From: Spirochaetia bacterium | Lineage (GTDB): Bacteria; Spirochaetota; Leptospiria; Leptospirales; Leptonemataceae | Direction of reading: 5' to 3' | Length of the DNA: 64,000 nt | NCBI GenBank assembly: GCA_009885105.1 | Contig: VFLI01000053.1 | Location: 56,483 to 120,482 of the forward strand | Shown here: positions 8,587-16,288 of the stretch, piece by piece | Layout: each line of letters starts with the position of its first letter | Position numbering within the stretch: the first letter of the stretch is position 1 | The notes under the pieces: model-generated | What the model was told of the DNA's origin: nothing | Seen by the model: the letters and a program-made list of their open reading frames with translations, nothing else | Database searches by the model: none | Program-made: the position numbers and the translations under genes

Positions 8587-10338
8587 TTACAGCCGGACAA
8601 CCATCATGGTTGCATCGTCGGATGGCTCATGACCTGCCTGAAATAGGGCCACTTCATTAAAAATGATTTCTATGATTCCAGTGGGCGCGGCATTCCAGTT
8701 TTTCTCGACCACCTCGAACAGACGGTCCTCGCCGAATTCCTCGAAAGAATTGTTGCAGGCCTCTGTGATGCCGTCGGTATAGAGCAGAAGCAGATCTCCC
8801 GGACTGTATTCCACCACCTGCTCCAGGTATTCACAGTCTTCAAAAACGCCGAGCGGAGTTCCCCGCGCGGAGAGCGATTCAATTTTTCCATTGCTCCGGC
8901 ACAGAATCTGATGGTTGTGTCCGGCCGACGCCAGGCGAAAACGGCCCAGTTCTTTTTCCAGCTGTATGAGCATGACGGTGACGAATATGCCCAGCTTGGA
9001 TTTTTTATACATTTCCAGGTTCACCCTTGTCAGAGTCGTAACCGGATCGAGATTTCTGGGAATCTGTCCGGCCAGCAGCGTTTTTGAATATTCCATAAAA
9101 AGCGCGGCCGGCACGCCCTTCCCCGCAACGTCTGCCATGAGAAGCGAAATCCTGTCCTCCGAATGATAGATCAGATCGTAAAAATCTCCGCCCACATCCT
9201 TGCAGGCCTCGTATCGAGTCGCAATTTCCAGACCAGCGATCCGAGAAGGGATCTCCGGCAGCGAATTCATCTGAATCATCGCCGCTGTCTCCAGGTCTTT
9301 TCTGTAATTCTGCAGCTCAATTTCACGCTGGCGGGCGAGCAGTCTGCTTGTGGCATCCGCCAGCTGCGTGGCGATGGTTGTCAGAACACGGAGCTCAAAA
9401 GAATCAAACGGCTGTCCGTCTTTTTTGTCCGCCGCATTCAGTATTCCAATTACATGGGTCCCCTGCACTATGGGCACAGAAATAAACGATTTGGTTTTGT
9501 AATTCTTATAACGATCGTTCGGAGCCTTGAGGTCTTTTTCTATATCGCGCACGAGCAGCGGATCTCCCGATTTAAAAACCATTCCGGCAATGCCTTCATT
9601 CGGATCGATCCTCATGTCATGATCTTCAAGATTGAATCCGAGCATTTTCACTACGGCCATTCCGCTGGAATCCGCGCTTTTCAAAATGACTGACAGACGC
9701 TCGACGTCGAGAACCTCGGCGATGGCGCCGAGTATTGCCTCCAGAACTTCATCCAGAGTTTCCTTTAAAGCGATTCGCTGTGAAATTTCATAAATGCAGT
9801 TCAGTTCATCAACGCGGTCGCGAAGGTCCTCATACAGCTGGCGGTTTCTGATTGCCAGCGCGGCCATATTGGAAAGAAAATTCAGAAGCTTGACATCGGT
9901 TCTGTCGAAGTCACGGCCGGCTGTTTTATTCACGACCTCCAGCACTCCGATAAGCCGGGTCCTGGCCATCATCGGCACGGCCAGCAGGTTCCTGGTGCTG
10001 AATCCGATATCTTGATCGATCTGTTTCAAAACCCTGGGATCGTTTGCAGCGTCGTTGACGATGATCGCCTGCTTGGATGTGGCGCACATACCGGCGATTC
10101 CCATACCGGGCGGAATCCTGCGCTGTGCCAGAACTTCTCCCCGCGGTCCCCGGACAATATCAAAGATCAGTTCGTCAGTCGCCCAGTCATACAATAGAAG
10201 AGAAGCGCCTTCCGATTCCAGAAGTTCCCGGGCTGTATCCATGATTACCGTAAGCAGGCTGTGCAGATCCTGCGTGGAATTGATCCGGGTGGTGATTTCC
10301 GTAATTTTGGTGAGAGTGAGTCCGCGAATTTCCTGCAT
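8587..10338 (-). CDS. Two-GAF PP2C-type (SpoIIE/RsbU) serine phosphatase
   Basis: This cytosolic 583-residue protein has GAF domain 1 (about 15-165), GAF domain 2 (about 190-335), a short coiled-coil linker, and a C-terminal SpoIIE-type PP2C phosphatase domain (about 370-583). Metal-binding and signature motifs are DVGGDFYDLI, ADVAGKGVPAALFM, LLLYTDGITEA and the terminal SDDATMMVV. Such enzymes usually dephosphorylate anti-anti-sigma factors in partner-switching systems, with GAF domains sensing small ligands. No STAS or anti-sigma kinase gene is adjacent. It starts only nine bases after the metF stop, so it is transcribed and perhaps translationally coupled with metF, an unexpected neighbour for a stress-signalling phosphatase. 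Confidence 0.93.
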   Translation of the reverse strand: MQEIRGLTLTKITEITTRINSTQDLHSLLTVIMDTARELLESEGASLLLYDWATDELIFDIVRGPRGEVLAQRRIPPGMGIAGMCATSKQAIIVNDAANDPRVLKQIDQDIGFSTRNLLAVPMMARTRLIGVLEVVNKTAGRDFDRTDVKLLNFLSNMAALAIRNRQLYEDLRDRVDELNCIYEISQRIALKETLDEVLEAILGAIAEVLDVERLSVILKSADSSGMAVVKMLGFNLEDHDMRIDPNEGIAGMVFKSGDPLLVRDIEKDLKAPNDRYKNYKTKSFISVPIVQGTHVIGILNAADKKDGQPFDSFELRVLTTIATQLADATSRLLARQREIELQNYRKDLETAAMIQMNSLPEIPSRIAGLEIATRYEACKDVGGDFYDLIYHSEDRISLLMADVAGKGVPAALFMEYSKTLLAGQIPRNLDPVTTLTRVNLEMYKKSKLGIFVTVMLIQLEKELGRFRLASAGHNHQILCRSNGKIESLSARGTPLGVFEDCEYLEQVVEYSPGDLLLLYTDGITEACNNSFEEFGEDRLFEVVEKNWNAAPTGIIEIIFNEVALFQAGHEPSDDATMMVVRL

Positions 10339-10347
10339 GCGAAGCCT

Positions 10348-11229
10348 CTAGAAATCTGCCCGTATTGATTTTAATATTTCCATGGTAACATGACTCTGGT
10401 TCAGAGTATAGAAATGGATGCCGGGCGCTCCCTTATCCAGAAGTTCCCGGCATTGTTTGATCGTGAATTTTGCGCTTATTTCCATCAACTTCTCTTTATT
10501 ATCGCCCGCAGACTGGACGTTTTCCAGCAGTTCCGGGGGAATTGTGCATCCTGTCATTTTGGTGAACCTCTCTACCTGGCTGAGCTGGGTAATCGGCATG
10601 ATGCCCGGAACTATCGGAAGTCCGATCCCGGCGGCCCGGCACTTTTCAACGAAATTCAAGAAAGCAGTGCTGCTGAAAAACAACTGGGAAACCAGGAAAT
10701 CTGCCCCGGCATCAACTTTTTCTTTGAGATGCTGGAGATCCTTTTCTGCGGAAACTGCCTCAGGATGAACTTCCGGGTAACAGGCGCCGCCCAGGCAGAA
10801 ATCCAGACCTCTGGATCTTACGAATGAGATCAGTTCGCTGGCATGAGTAAATCCATCCACGGGCGGTGTGAAAACCCCGTCCTGGGGAGGGTCACCGCGC
10901 AGCGCCATGATATTTCGAATTCCAATCCCGTGCAGCTCTGTCAGCGCTGTTTCGATTTCAGTCCGGCTTGATCCAACACAGGTATAATGAGCCATAGTCA
11001 GAATTCCGTAATCTTCCTGGATGCTTTTTGCCCACTGCCGTGTTTTTTCCCGGGTTGAGCCTCCTGCCCCGTACGTGACAGAAACAAAATCAGGTTTCAT
11101 GGGACGGAGTTCCCGAATCGTTTGAAACAGCCTTGATTCACCCTCCGGATTCTTTGGGGGAAAAAACTCAAAGGAAAACACCGGCCGTTTTGTCGATGCA
11201 TTCGAATAAATCTCCGATATTTTCTTCAT
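10348..11229 (-). CDS. metF: Methylenetetrahydrofolate reductase
   Basis: The 293-residue flavoenzyme reduces 5,10-methylene-THF to 5-methyl-THF, the methyl donor for MetH. Typical blocks are VFSFEFFPPKNPEGE near the N-terminus (catalytic Glu), VSVTYGAGGSTREKT, NIMALRGDPP, the FAD-contacting GGACYPEVHPEA, LVSQLFFS, and GIHFYTLNQS near the C-terminus. Length equals the short bacterial form. It is the first gene of the minus-strand methyl-cycle array and is divergent from the voltage-sensor-like gene at 11359 (129 bp between starts), so the promoter should lie at about 11240-11340. Confidence 0.97.
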   Translation of the reverse strand: MKKISEIYSNASTKRPVFSFEFFPPKNPEGESRLFQTIRELRPMKPDFVSVTYGAGGSTREKTRQWAKSIQEDYGILTMAHYTCVGSSRTEIETALTELHGIGIRNIMALRGDPPQDGVFTPPVDGFTHASELISFVRSRGLDFCLGGACYPEVHPEAVSAEKDLQHLKEKVDAGADFLVSQLFFSSTAFLNFVEKCRAAGIGLPIVPGIMPITQLSQVERFTKMTGCTIPPELLENVQSAGDNKEKLMEISAKFTIKQCRELLDKGAPGIHFYTLNQSHVTMEILKSIRADF

Positions 11230-11358
11230 GGATACTCCCGGTTTAAAATTGCTGTATTTCAGAGCAAGGAATAAACCGCTCCAGGCCGGGTCGAACAGTG
11301 ACAGATTTTTCGCCCGCGGAGTCCGGCGCCCGATGAGCGCTGAAGGCGGGAGACAGAT

Positions 11359-12456
11359 ATGAAATTAGCAGACACAGACCACACAGAATCGAATTTTTTT
11401 TCCACAGTTCTGCACAATCCGCTTTTCAATCTGTTTTCAACTCTCACCACGGTTGTCAGCATCGGTATTGTTTTTTTGCCGGCATTTGCAGATTTCACTC
11501 TGGGCCAATCGCGTTTCTTAACCTCGTTTGACCGCTGGCTGATGATTTATTTTACCCTTGAAATGCTCCTCAGAGGCCTGTCGCGCGGGCGACGATGGGG
11601 AAGGCTTTCTCTGCTGACAGACTTTCTGGTTATATTCCCGCTTCTATGGGAGGCCGCCGTTCACACAGTCGATTTCTCCGGCATGATCCCTCCGGAAATG
11701 ATCGGCGGACTGCTGGTGTACCCCGGCATAAATCTTGTAAAAGGCGCTAGAATACTCCGCCTGGTCCGTGCCTTCCAGTTTTTTCATATGCAGCGTCAAT
11801 TCGGGTTGTCCGGGGGGAGAATTGCATCTCCGTTAAAATCGCGTTTCTTTCTCGGTATATCGTTTTTTCTTTTCATATTCTCTCTGTCCGCCGGAATCGG
11901 CATGTCATTTCTGCACAAACGTCTTACCGAAGTTCAAAAAAATTTGCGTCGTGAAATGATAGAAAACCAGATCCGCATCTACGGGCTTTTAAAAACTTAC
12001 AATATTTTTTCTTCTATTATACTTCGTGTTCAGCAGACCGGCGAAAATGAAAACTATGATGTCTATGATATCAAAGCAGACCCTGAGTATGTGAAATCAC
12101 ACTACAGTTACGGATTTGATTACATCCAGCTGGACGGCGCTCTACCGGGAGCCTCAGTCCAGGTATCCTTCCGCGATCTGAACAAACGTCAGATCCAGCT
12201 CGAACTGGCGCTTCTTCTCATACAGGCTGTTACGATTTTTGTGCTTCTGGCAAGTCTGAGTTTTTATCTGGACCGTCTTATAATCGATCCTGTCGAAAGA
12301 GCGGCTCGCGTGGCGTACCTCCGTTTAAACGGCGAAGAGCTGGAGTCCAGCCATGTGGCGCAGAATCCGGCAACCGAAATCACATCCATGATAAACTCCG
12401 TGGATGAGCTGTACAGAAAAATGCGCGCGCCGAGAAAGAGACTGTCGCAATCTTAG
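11359..12456 (+). CDS. Voltage-sensor-like membrane protein with HAMP end, no pore
   Basis: The 365-residue protein begins with four hydrophobic segments (about 25-48, 55-73, 86-105, 120-145). The fourth carries the S4-like spacing of arginines in GARILRLVRAFQFF, as in voltage-gated channels. No selectivity filter (GYGD type) follows. A fifth membrane helix (about 158-180) leads into a soluble segment of about 85 residues that is likely periplasmic, then a sixth helix (about 275-298), then a HAMP-like linker (IIDPVERAARVAYL with EITSMINSVDELYRKM). The chain ends right after HAMP, without kinase, cyclase or methyl-accepting domain. A paralogue with the same plan sits at 34724. ATG 11359 follows GGCGGGAGAC. 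The function is unknown; I infer a membrane-potential or periplasmic sensor working through a partner. Confidence 0.7.
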   Translation: MKLADTDHTESNFFSTVLHNPLFNLFSTLTTVVSIGIVFLPAFADFTLGQSRFLTSFDRWLMIYFTLEMLLRGLSRGRRWGRLSLLTDFLVIFPLLWEAAVHTVDFSGMIPPEMIGGLLVYPGINLVKGARILRLVRAFQFFHMQRQFGLSGGRIASPLKSRFFLGISFFLFIFSLSAGIGMSFLHKRLTEVQKNLRREMIENQIRIYGLLKTYNIFSSIILRVQQTGENENYDVYDIKADPEYVKSHYSYGFDYIQLDGALPGASVQVSFRDLNKRQIQLELALLLIQAVTIFVLLASLSFYLDRLIIDPVERAARVAYLRLNGEELESSHVAQNPATEITSMINSVDELYRKMRAPRKRLSQS

Positions 12457-12479
12457 ATTGAAATGAATATTCTTTCGCC

Positions 12480-15029
12480 TCAGCCGCCCAGGAGGATTGC
12501 CCTCAACAGGCCTTCGCCTTTTTTTAGCTCGCCGAGAGATTTTGCAAATACCATTCCAGGTTTGTACGTTTCTCCCGAATATTTTTGCGCTCGTCCTGTC
12601 TGCAGACTGGTGACCAGTACATCACCCGGTTGAATGGGGTGTTTGTCAGCAATTGCGCGCACGTGCACGATTCCCGCTACCGCTACCAGCTCCATGCCGG
12701 CCGGTTTTGAAAGACCTGCGAATCCGGGCCCTTTGTTTTCTTCCGGCATGAGACCTTCCGGAGGGCTCAGTACCAGCGCGGCTCGACTCACTACAACTCC
12801 CACAACCGATGTGCTTCCGGCATCCCTGGATTTTTGGAGAATTCCCTCTTTTGCCGTCGTTACAACAATATCTCCGGGGACCATAACATCTTTTCCGTCG
12901 AGCGTAAAGTAGCATGCCAGACAGCTTTCGCCTTCCGACTCTTCCGCCAGCACAACTGATTTCTGGAACCAGGATATTCCGCGAAAAAGTGCCGCCAGGT
13001 CGGATGAATGAAGTTCTTTTTCATTCAGGCTGCCGCCGGCGACAAGACCGTACCCTTTTTCTGAAATAAATTTTCCGCCGGAACCTTCGCGGCTGGCGCC
13101 CAGAATGCCTGTGCCCGCCTTCATCGAAAATCCAATGACTCCGGCCTCGGAGCCGCTGCCGACAACACCCTCTCTGCCCTTCCCGGCAAGTCCGGCTCCG
13201 CCTCCGGAATTGACAACGGACACAGGAGCATGGTGGAGCGGCGGGTCGACGAGACCGGAATACGGCTCTCCTGTGCTCTCTTCAATTCTTAGAATGCCGG
13301 TATGACTGTTGAAGTCATGAGAAACGGGAGCATACTCATGCGTGTGCTGCGTCGGCTTCCTGGCGTCAGAAAGACGGGGATCGTCTGCCTGAACTGCGCG
13401 TCCTGGAAGTGTTTCTCCATGTGCGGACAATTCTACGATACCTGGCTTCTCAGGCGAAGCATACTTCAAACGAATGTCACTGCCCTGAACGACCACGCCT
13501 TCTCTGTCTTCGCCGTCACGCGCCAATTCCACAATGCCCCGAAGTTCGGTTGTCGCCGGCTTTATTCTTGGATCGCTGCCCTGAACTGCAGTTTCCGCAT
13601 TTTCCTCTCCCGACCTCGCGAAGCGCATGATGCCCGGATATTCCGAAGTTGCGGCCCTGAGCCTGTGGTCGTTGCCCTGCACGGCAAGTCCGGGTTTATC
13701 GGATCCGTTTTCCGCAAGAGTCACCAGTCCAGGCGCGCTCACAGTGGCATTCTTCAGTCTTCTGTCATTGCCCTGAACGGCGACTCCCGGACGGCTTTCG
13801 CCGTCTTCAGCCAGTTCCACAAGCCCCGCCTCCTGCTGTGTAGCCCCTTTGAGGCGCGAATCATTCGATTGTATGGCATGGCCGGCTCTGACTTCGCCGT
13901 TGCGGGCCAGTCGCACAATTCCAGCTATGTCTTCCGTAGCAAGTTTCAATCGTCTGTCATGACCCTGCACGGCAAGTCCGGGCCTGTCTTCGCCGTCGGA
14001 GGCCAGCTCCACAATGCCTTTGGTTTCTGTTGTCGCTTCTTTCAACCGCCGGTCGCTGCCCTGTATCACAACGCCTTCCCTGACCTCACCGTCTCTCGCC
14101 AGACGAACAATTCCGGACCTGAGCACGGAGGAATACGGGACCGGCTCAGGACTGGCAGTTCTGCCCGGATCATCGATAATATCAGGTGTGGCGTACAGTT
14201 CGAGTTCTATAATCTGCGAAATAAATTTGCCTTCGCGGGTGCGGGCCCCGTCATCAATGGTGATTCGGACATACCTCATGTTCGTGGACAGGAATCGCCA
14301 TCTGTACCATGTCCCGTTTTCGGCCAGAAAACCGTTTTCCTCCAGCAGGTGGTGCCAGGCTATATTGTCTTCGCTGTAAGAAACCCGGAAGACTTCAGGA
14401 AAAAATGTCTCGCGGTCATCCTTGCTGAGCATTCGCAGTTCCCCGACACTGTTTATCGATCCCAGATCCAGCCGGATGTATTCTTCCTGCTTCTTAATTC
14501 TCAGACTGCTCGACCATCCGTACTCCGGCCGCTCATCCACGATATTCTCTTTTACCCAGAGTCTGTCCAGCTCGCTGGATGTTTCAATTTCAACGATTCC
14601 GGATATCATTGCACGGAATTCGCCGAATGCGGAAAAGTATTTTTCCTGCGGACCGGACCTGTCGACAAGGAGCAGAAATTTTATATGCCTGGCAGTAATC
14701 AGAGGGAAATTCCAGGACGCTTTCTCATTCCCGGCGATGCGAAAATCCGACTCCTGTAAAATCGGCTCCCAGACATGGCCGTCGTGCGATATCTCAAATC
14801 GAAATGTGTCGGGAAAAAATTCAGGAAAATCCGGATGCGCATTCACATAAATCGCATTGAAAGACCGCACGGAATCAAAACTGCCGATGCAGGAAATCAG
14901 CGTCGGCGTGTCCATATCATCGCTCTTCCACGAGAACACGCGGCCCGATCCCTCTTCGACAATACCGGACGATGTCCATTTCGAAAAAAGCAATAATTCT
15001 GGATGCGATATCCTTACCGGTTGGTTCAT
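12480..15029 (-). CDS. Discoidin-domain protein with eight phage-fibre-type repeats
   Basis: This 849-residue protein has a mosaic plan. Two F5/8-type C (discoidin-like) beta domains lie at about 10-145 and 150-282. Eight 32-residue repeats follow at about 304-560 with the core GIVELA-DGE-RPG-AVQG-D-RLK, the layout of phage tail-fibre repeats. Next is a Gly-rich section (GREGVVGSGSEAGVIGF), then a C-terminal domain with VPGDIVVTT and IQPGDVLVTS motifs common at the ends of fibre-like and surface proteins. No signal peptide is seen. Its ATG overlaps the stop of the Rep-like gene (ATGA at 15026-15029), so the two are translationally coupled. It may be a tail-fibre or cell-surface adhesin of a phage-plasmid. 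The downstream gene is convergent. Confidence 0.8.
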   Translation of the reverse strand: MNQPVRISHPELLLFSKWTSSGIVEEGSGRVFSWKSDDMDTPTLISCIGSFDSVRSFNAIYVNAHPDFPEFFPDTFRFEISHDGHVWEPILQESDFRIAGNEKASWNFPLITARHIKFLLLVDRSGPQEKYFSAFGEFRAMISGIVEIETSSELDRLWVKENIVDERPEYGWSSSLRIKKQEEYIRLDLGSINSVGELRMLSKDDRETFFPEVFRVSYSEDNIAWHHLLEENGFLAENGTWYRWRFLSTNMRYVRITIDDGARTREGKFISQIIELELYATPDIIDDPGRTASPEPVPYSSVLRSGIVRLARDGEVREGVVIQGSDRRLKEATTETKGIVELASDGEDRPGLAVQGHDRRLKLATEDIAGIVRLARNGEVRAGHAIQSNDSRLKGATQQEAGLVELAEDGESRPGVAVQGNDRRLKNATVSAPGLVTLAENGSDKPGLAVQGNDHRLRAATSEYPGIMRFARSGEENAETAVQGSDPRIKPATTELRGIVELARDGEDREGVVVQGSDIRLKYASPEKPGIVELSAHGETLPGRAVQADDPRLSDARKPTQHTHEYAPVSHDFNSHTGILRIEESTGEPYSGLVDPPLHHAPVSVVNSGGGAGLAGKGREGVVGSGSEAGVIGFSMKAGTGILGASREGSGGKFISEKGYGLVAGGSLNEKELHSSDLAALFRGISWFQKSVVLAEESEGESCLACYFTLDGKDVMVPGDIVVTTAKEGILQKSRDAGSTSVVGVVVSRAALVLSPPEGLMPEENKGPGFAGLSKPAGMELVAVAGIVHVRAIADKHPIQPGDVLVTSLQTGRAQKYSGETYKPGMVFAKSLGELKKGEGLLRAILLGG
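13349..14120 (-). repeat. Eight tandem 96-bp coding repeats of the fibre-like gene
   Basis: Eight consecutive units of 32 codons encode the repeats GIVRLARDGEVREG, GIVELASDGEDRPG, GIVRLARNGEVRAG, GLVELAEDGESRPG, GLVTLAENGSDKPG, GIMRFARSGEENAE, GIVELARDGEDREG and GIVELSAHGETLPG, each followed by a VQG-D-RLK element. The spacing of the conserved Gly is exactly 32 residues between units 1 and 2, with regular spacing after that. Units are diverged, so recent slippage is unlikely. The array would form a long beta-rich fibre stalk. Confidence 0.8.
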
Positions 15030-15865
15030 AAATCAGCTCCCGACTCTCTCCAGAAACTCCGTCTGTCGATCTCTTCCGCCTCAAAAAAAGTGTCCACATG
15101 CAGCTGCCTGAGCACGCTTTTCAGATATTCGGGGAGCCGGTCTTGAAACACCAGCACTCCCTCACGATCTTCCAGAAATGCCTTTTCGATCAATTTCAGG
15201 CTGTTTCCTGAAATCGTTCTTGAAAGCCGGCTTTGAATCTCAGACCAGGAGGTTTTTACGCCGGCCGTGCCGCGGTAAAGAATTTTTTGCAAATTCTCCG
15301 GCGCCGCCTCAAGGCCCGCCAAACGGCATTCATTGACGGCCAGTTCCACCTGGTCTTCGCCGAACCGCCGCTTCAGAAAATCCAGCTGCGGTTTTTTTCC
15401 AGGATCTTTTTCAACCGGTACATTGGTATTGTTTATGGATATATGGATCTGGTTGTACGGGGAATCCGGTGTGATCCCTCCAGGAGGCACCCGGCCGCCC
15501 CTCCGGGGGGTCCGCTCCTGCCCCGCCGTGGTATGTTGTGGTGCCCCTCCAGGGGTCACCTGAGGATCCCCCCTCAGAGCCTCGAATCGAAAGTAATAGT
15601 TGGTCCGGCGGTGCCCCGAGCCTGCATTCGCATCGATCAGGCCCAGGGAGATAAGTTCTTTTCTGGCCTTTCTTAAGCTCGATTTCTGCTTAAAACCAGT
15701 CAGTTTCAACAGTGGCTGGGATCCTGGGTAGACAGGGCAGAAGTTTCTATCGGAAAATCGCAGAAGCACAGGGTAGAGAGCCCTGGCCGCCGGCGACATT
15801 TTTGCCCATATCCCCGAATCAATCAGTGCAACAACAAACTTAAAATAAGGCAGCTCGTCCGACAT
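15026..15865 (-). CDS. Rep-like winged-helix replication protein
   Basis: I place the start at ATG 15863-15865 because AAAAAAGGAGAAGGG lies just upstream at ideal spacing; a longer frame from 15958 has no good ribosome site. The 279-residue product has an N-terminal winged-helix region (about 5-95: FKFVVALIDSGIWAKMS through LRKARKELISLGLID) of the type found in plasmid and phage replication proteins. A Gly/Pro-rich linker follows (about 100-140), then a helical C-terminal domain. It lies directly downstream of parA-parB on the same strand and has a countertranscribed RNA in its leader, both typical of plasmid rep genes. It overlaps the fibre-like gene by four bases. Assignment as initiator is inference from fold-like features and context. 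Confidence 0.6.
   Translation of the reverse strand: MSDELPYFKFVVALIDSGIWAKMSPAARALYPVLLRFSDRNFCPVYPGSQPLLKLTGFKQKSSLRKARKELISLGLIDANAGSGHRRTNYYFRFEALRGDPQVTPGGAPQHTTAGQERTPRRGGRVPPGGITPDSPYNQIHISINNTNVPVEKDPGKKPQLDFLKRRFGEDQVELAVNECRLAGLEAAPENLQKILYRGTAGVKTSWSEIQSRLSRTISGNSLKLIEKAFLEDREGVLVFQDRLPEYLKSVLRQLHVDTFFEAEEIDRRSFWRESGADL
15477..15555. repeat. Cluster of short GC-rich palindromes inside rep (possible origin iterons)
   Basis: Three related palindromic cores lie within 80 bp of the rep gene linker: CCTCCAGGAGG (15477-15487), CCCCTCCGGGGGG (about 15498-15510) and CCCCTCCAGGGG (15544-15555). They encode the Gly/Pro-rich linker of the Rep-like protein. Initiator-binding repeats often lie inside rep genes, so this could be an origin, but simple Gly/Pro codon usage could also produce it. 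Confidence 0.3.
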
Positions 15866-15915
15866 AACCCTTCTCCTTTTTTCAAAAAAGTTTTCCAGAA
15901 AGGCAGTCTTTTTGT

Positions 15916-15943
15916 TTGACAGCCAGGTACAGGGAAGTATTAT
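15916..15943 (+). promoter_or_regulatory. Consensus sigma-70 promoter opposing the rep leader
   Basis: TTGACA (15916-15921) is followed after 16 bp by TATTAT (15938-15943), a perfect -35 and a 5/6 match to TATAAT. It points away from rep, on the plus strand. Initiation would be near 15950, and the next plus-strand signal is the intrinsic terminator at 15978-16009. No plus-strand gene starts between them. Confidence 0.6.
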
Positions 15944-15949
15944 GTCTCT

Positions 15950-16009
15950 GACCAACATTTCCCTATGGAAAACCCCGGCCCCTCAGTTGCCGCTGAGGGG
16001 CTATTTTTT
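15950..16009 (+). ncRNA. Predicted ~60-nt countertranscribed RNA in the rep leader
   Basis: The region between the predicted start (about 15950) and the U-run of the terminator (ending 16009) encodes a short RNA with no open reading frame of note. It is entirely antisense to the leader of the rep mRNA, 85-145 bases upstream of the rep ATG at 15865. A strong opposing promoter plus a stem-loop terminator inside a rep leader is the standard arrangement of plasmid copy-number antisense RNAs. The RNA itself has not been shown to exist. Confidence 0.55.
15978..16009 (+). terminator. Intrinsic terminator of the antisense RNA
   Basis: A perfect 9-bp stem, GCCCCTCAG (15978-15986) with CTGAGGGGC (15993-16001), encloses the loop TTGCCG and is followed by TATTTTTT (16002-16009) on the plus strand. 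The same hairpin, transcribed from the other strand, lies in the rep leader and could take part in its folding. Confidence 0.75.
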
Positions 16010-16288
16010 GTACTTTTTCTATTACAGCCTGGAACCAGGCACATTAGTCTGCCAGACAAGGCAGACATTTTAGACAATATCGCTGAAATGCTTCACTGTG
16101 CTTCCAATACAAAAAGACACAAAGGCGATGGCACTGCCCTCCCCTTCTTAAAAAATTCAACTTGCGCCTTCATTGAAAGCAACGATATTTCTGTCGAATT
16201 CCGGTTGCCGCCTGAATTCGAAATGCCGTATGGATCCCGGATCGAGGATTATGTCACATTGCGTGAAAGTCAACTATTTTAAAAAATT
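16010..16288 (-). other. Upstream part of the rep leader, with inverted repeats
   Basis: No credible gene lies between parB and the antisense RNA terminator. The stretch contains two clear inverted repeats: GCCTGGAACCAGGC (16027-16040), and GTCTGCC (16047-16053) pairing with GGCAGAC (16060-16066). They may be leader stem-loops or protein sites near the rep promoter. A plus-strand open frame at 15965-16282 spans the hairpins and looks non-coding. Confidence 0.4.

Noticed and set aside
13349..14120. Regular repeats considered as a CRISPR array
   Set aside because: The units are 96-bp diverged coding repeats without conserved direct repeats or spacers; no cas genes are nearby.
13302..14759. Long plus-strand open frame opposite the fibre-like gene
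   Set aside because: It is the complement of the repeated coding region; the minus strand has recognisable repeats, discoidin domains and a coupled start.
15965..16282. Plus-strand ORF of 105 codons in the rep leader
   Set aside because: It spans the terminator hairpin and several inverted repeats, has no ribosome site, and reads like non-coding sequence.
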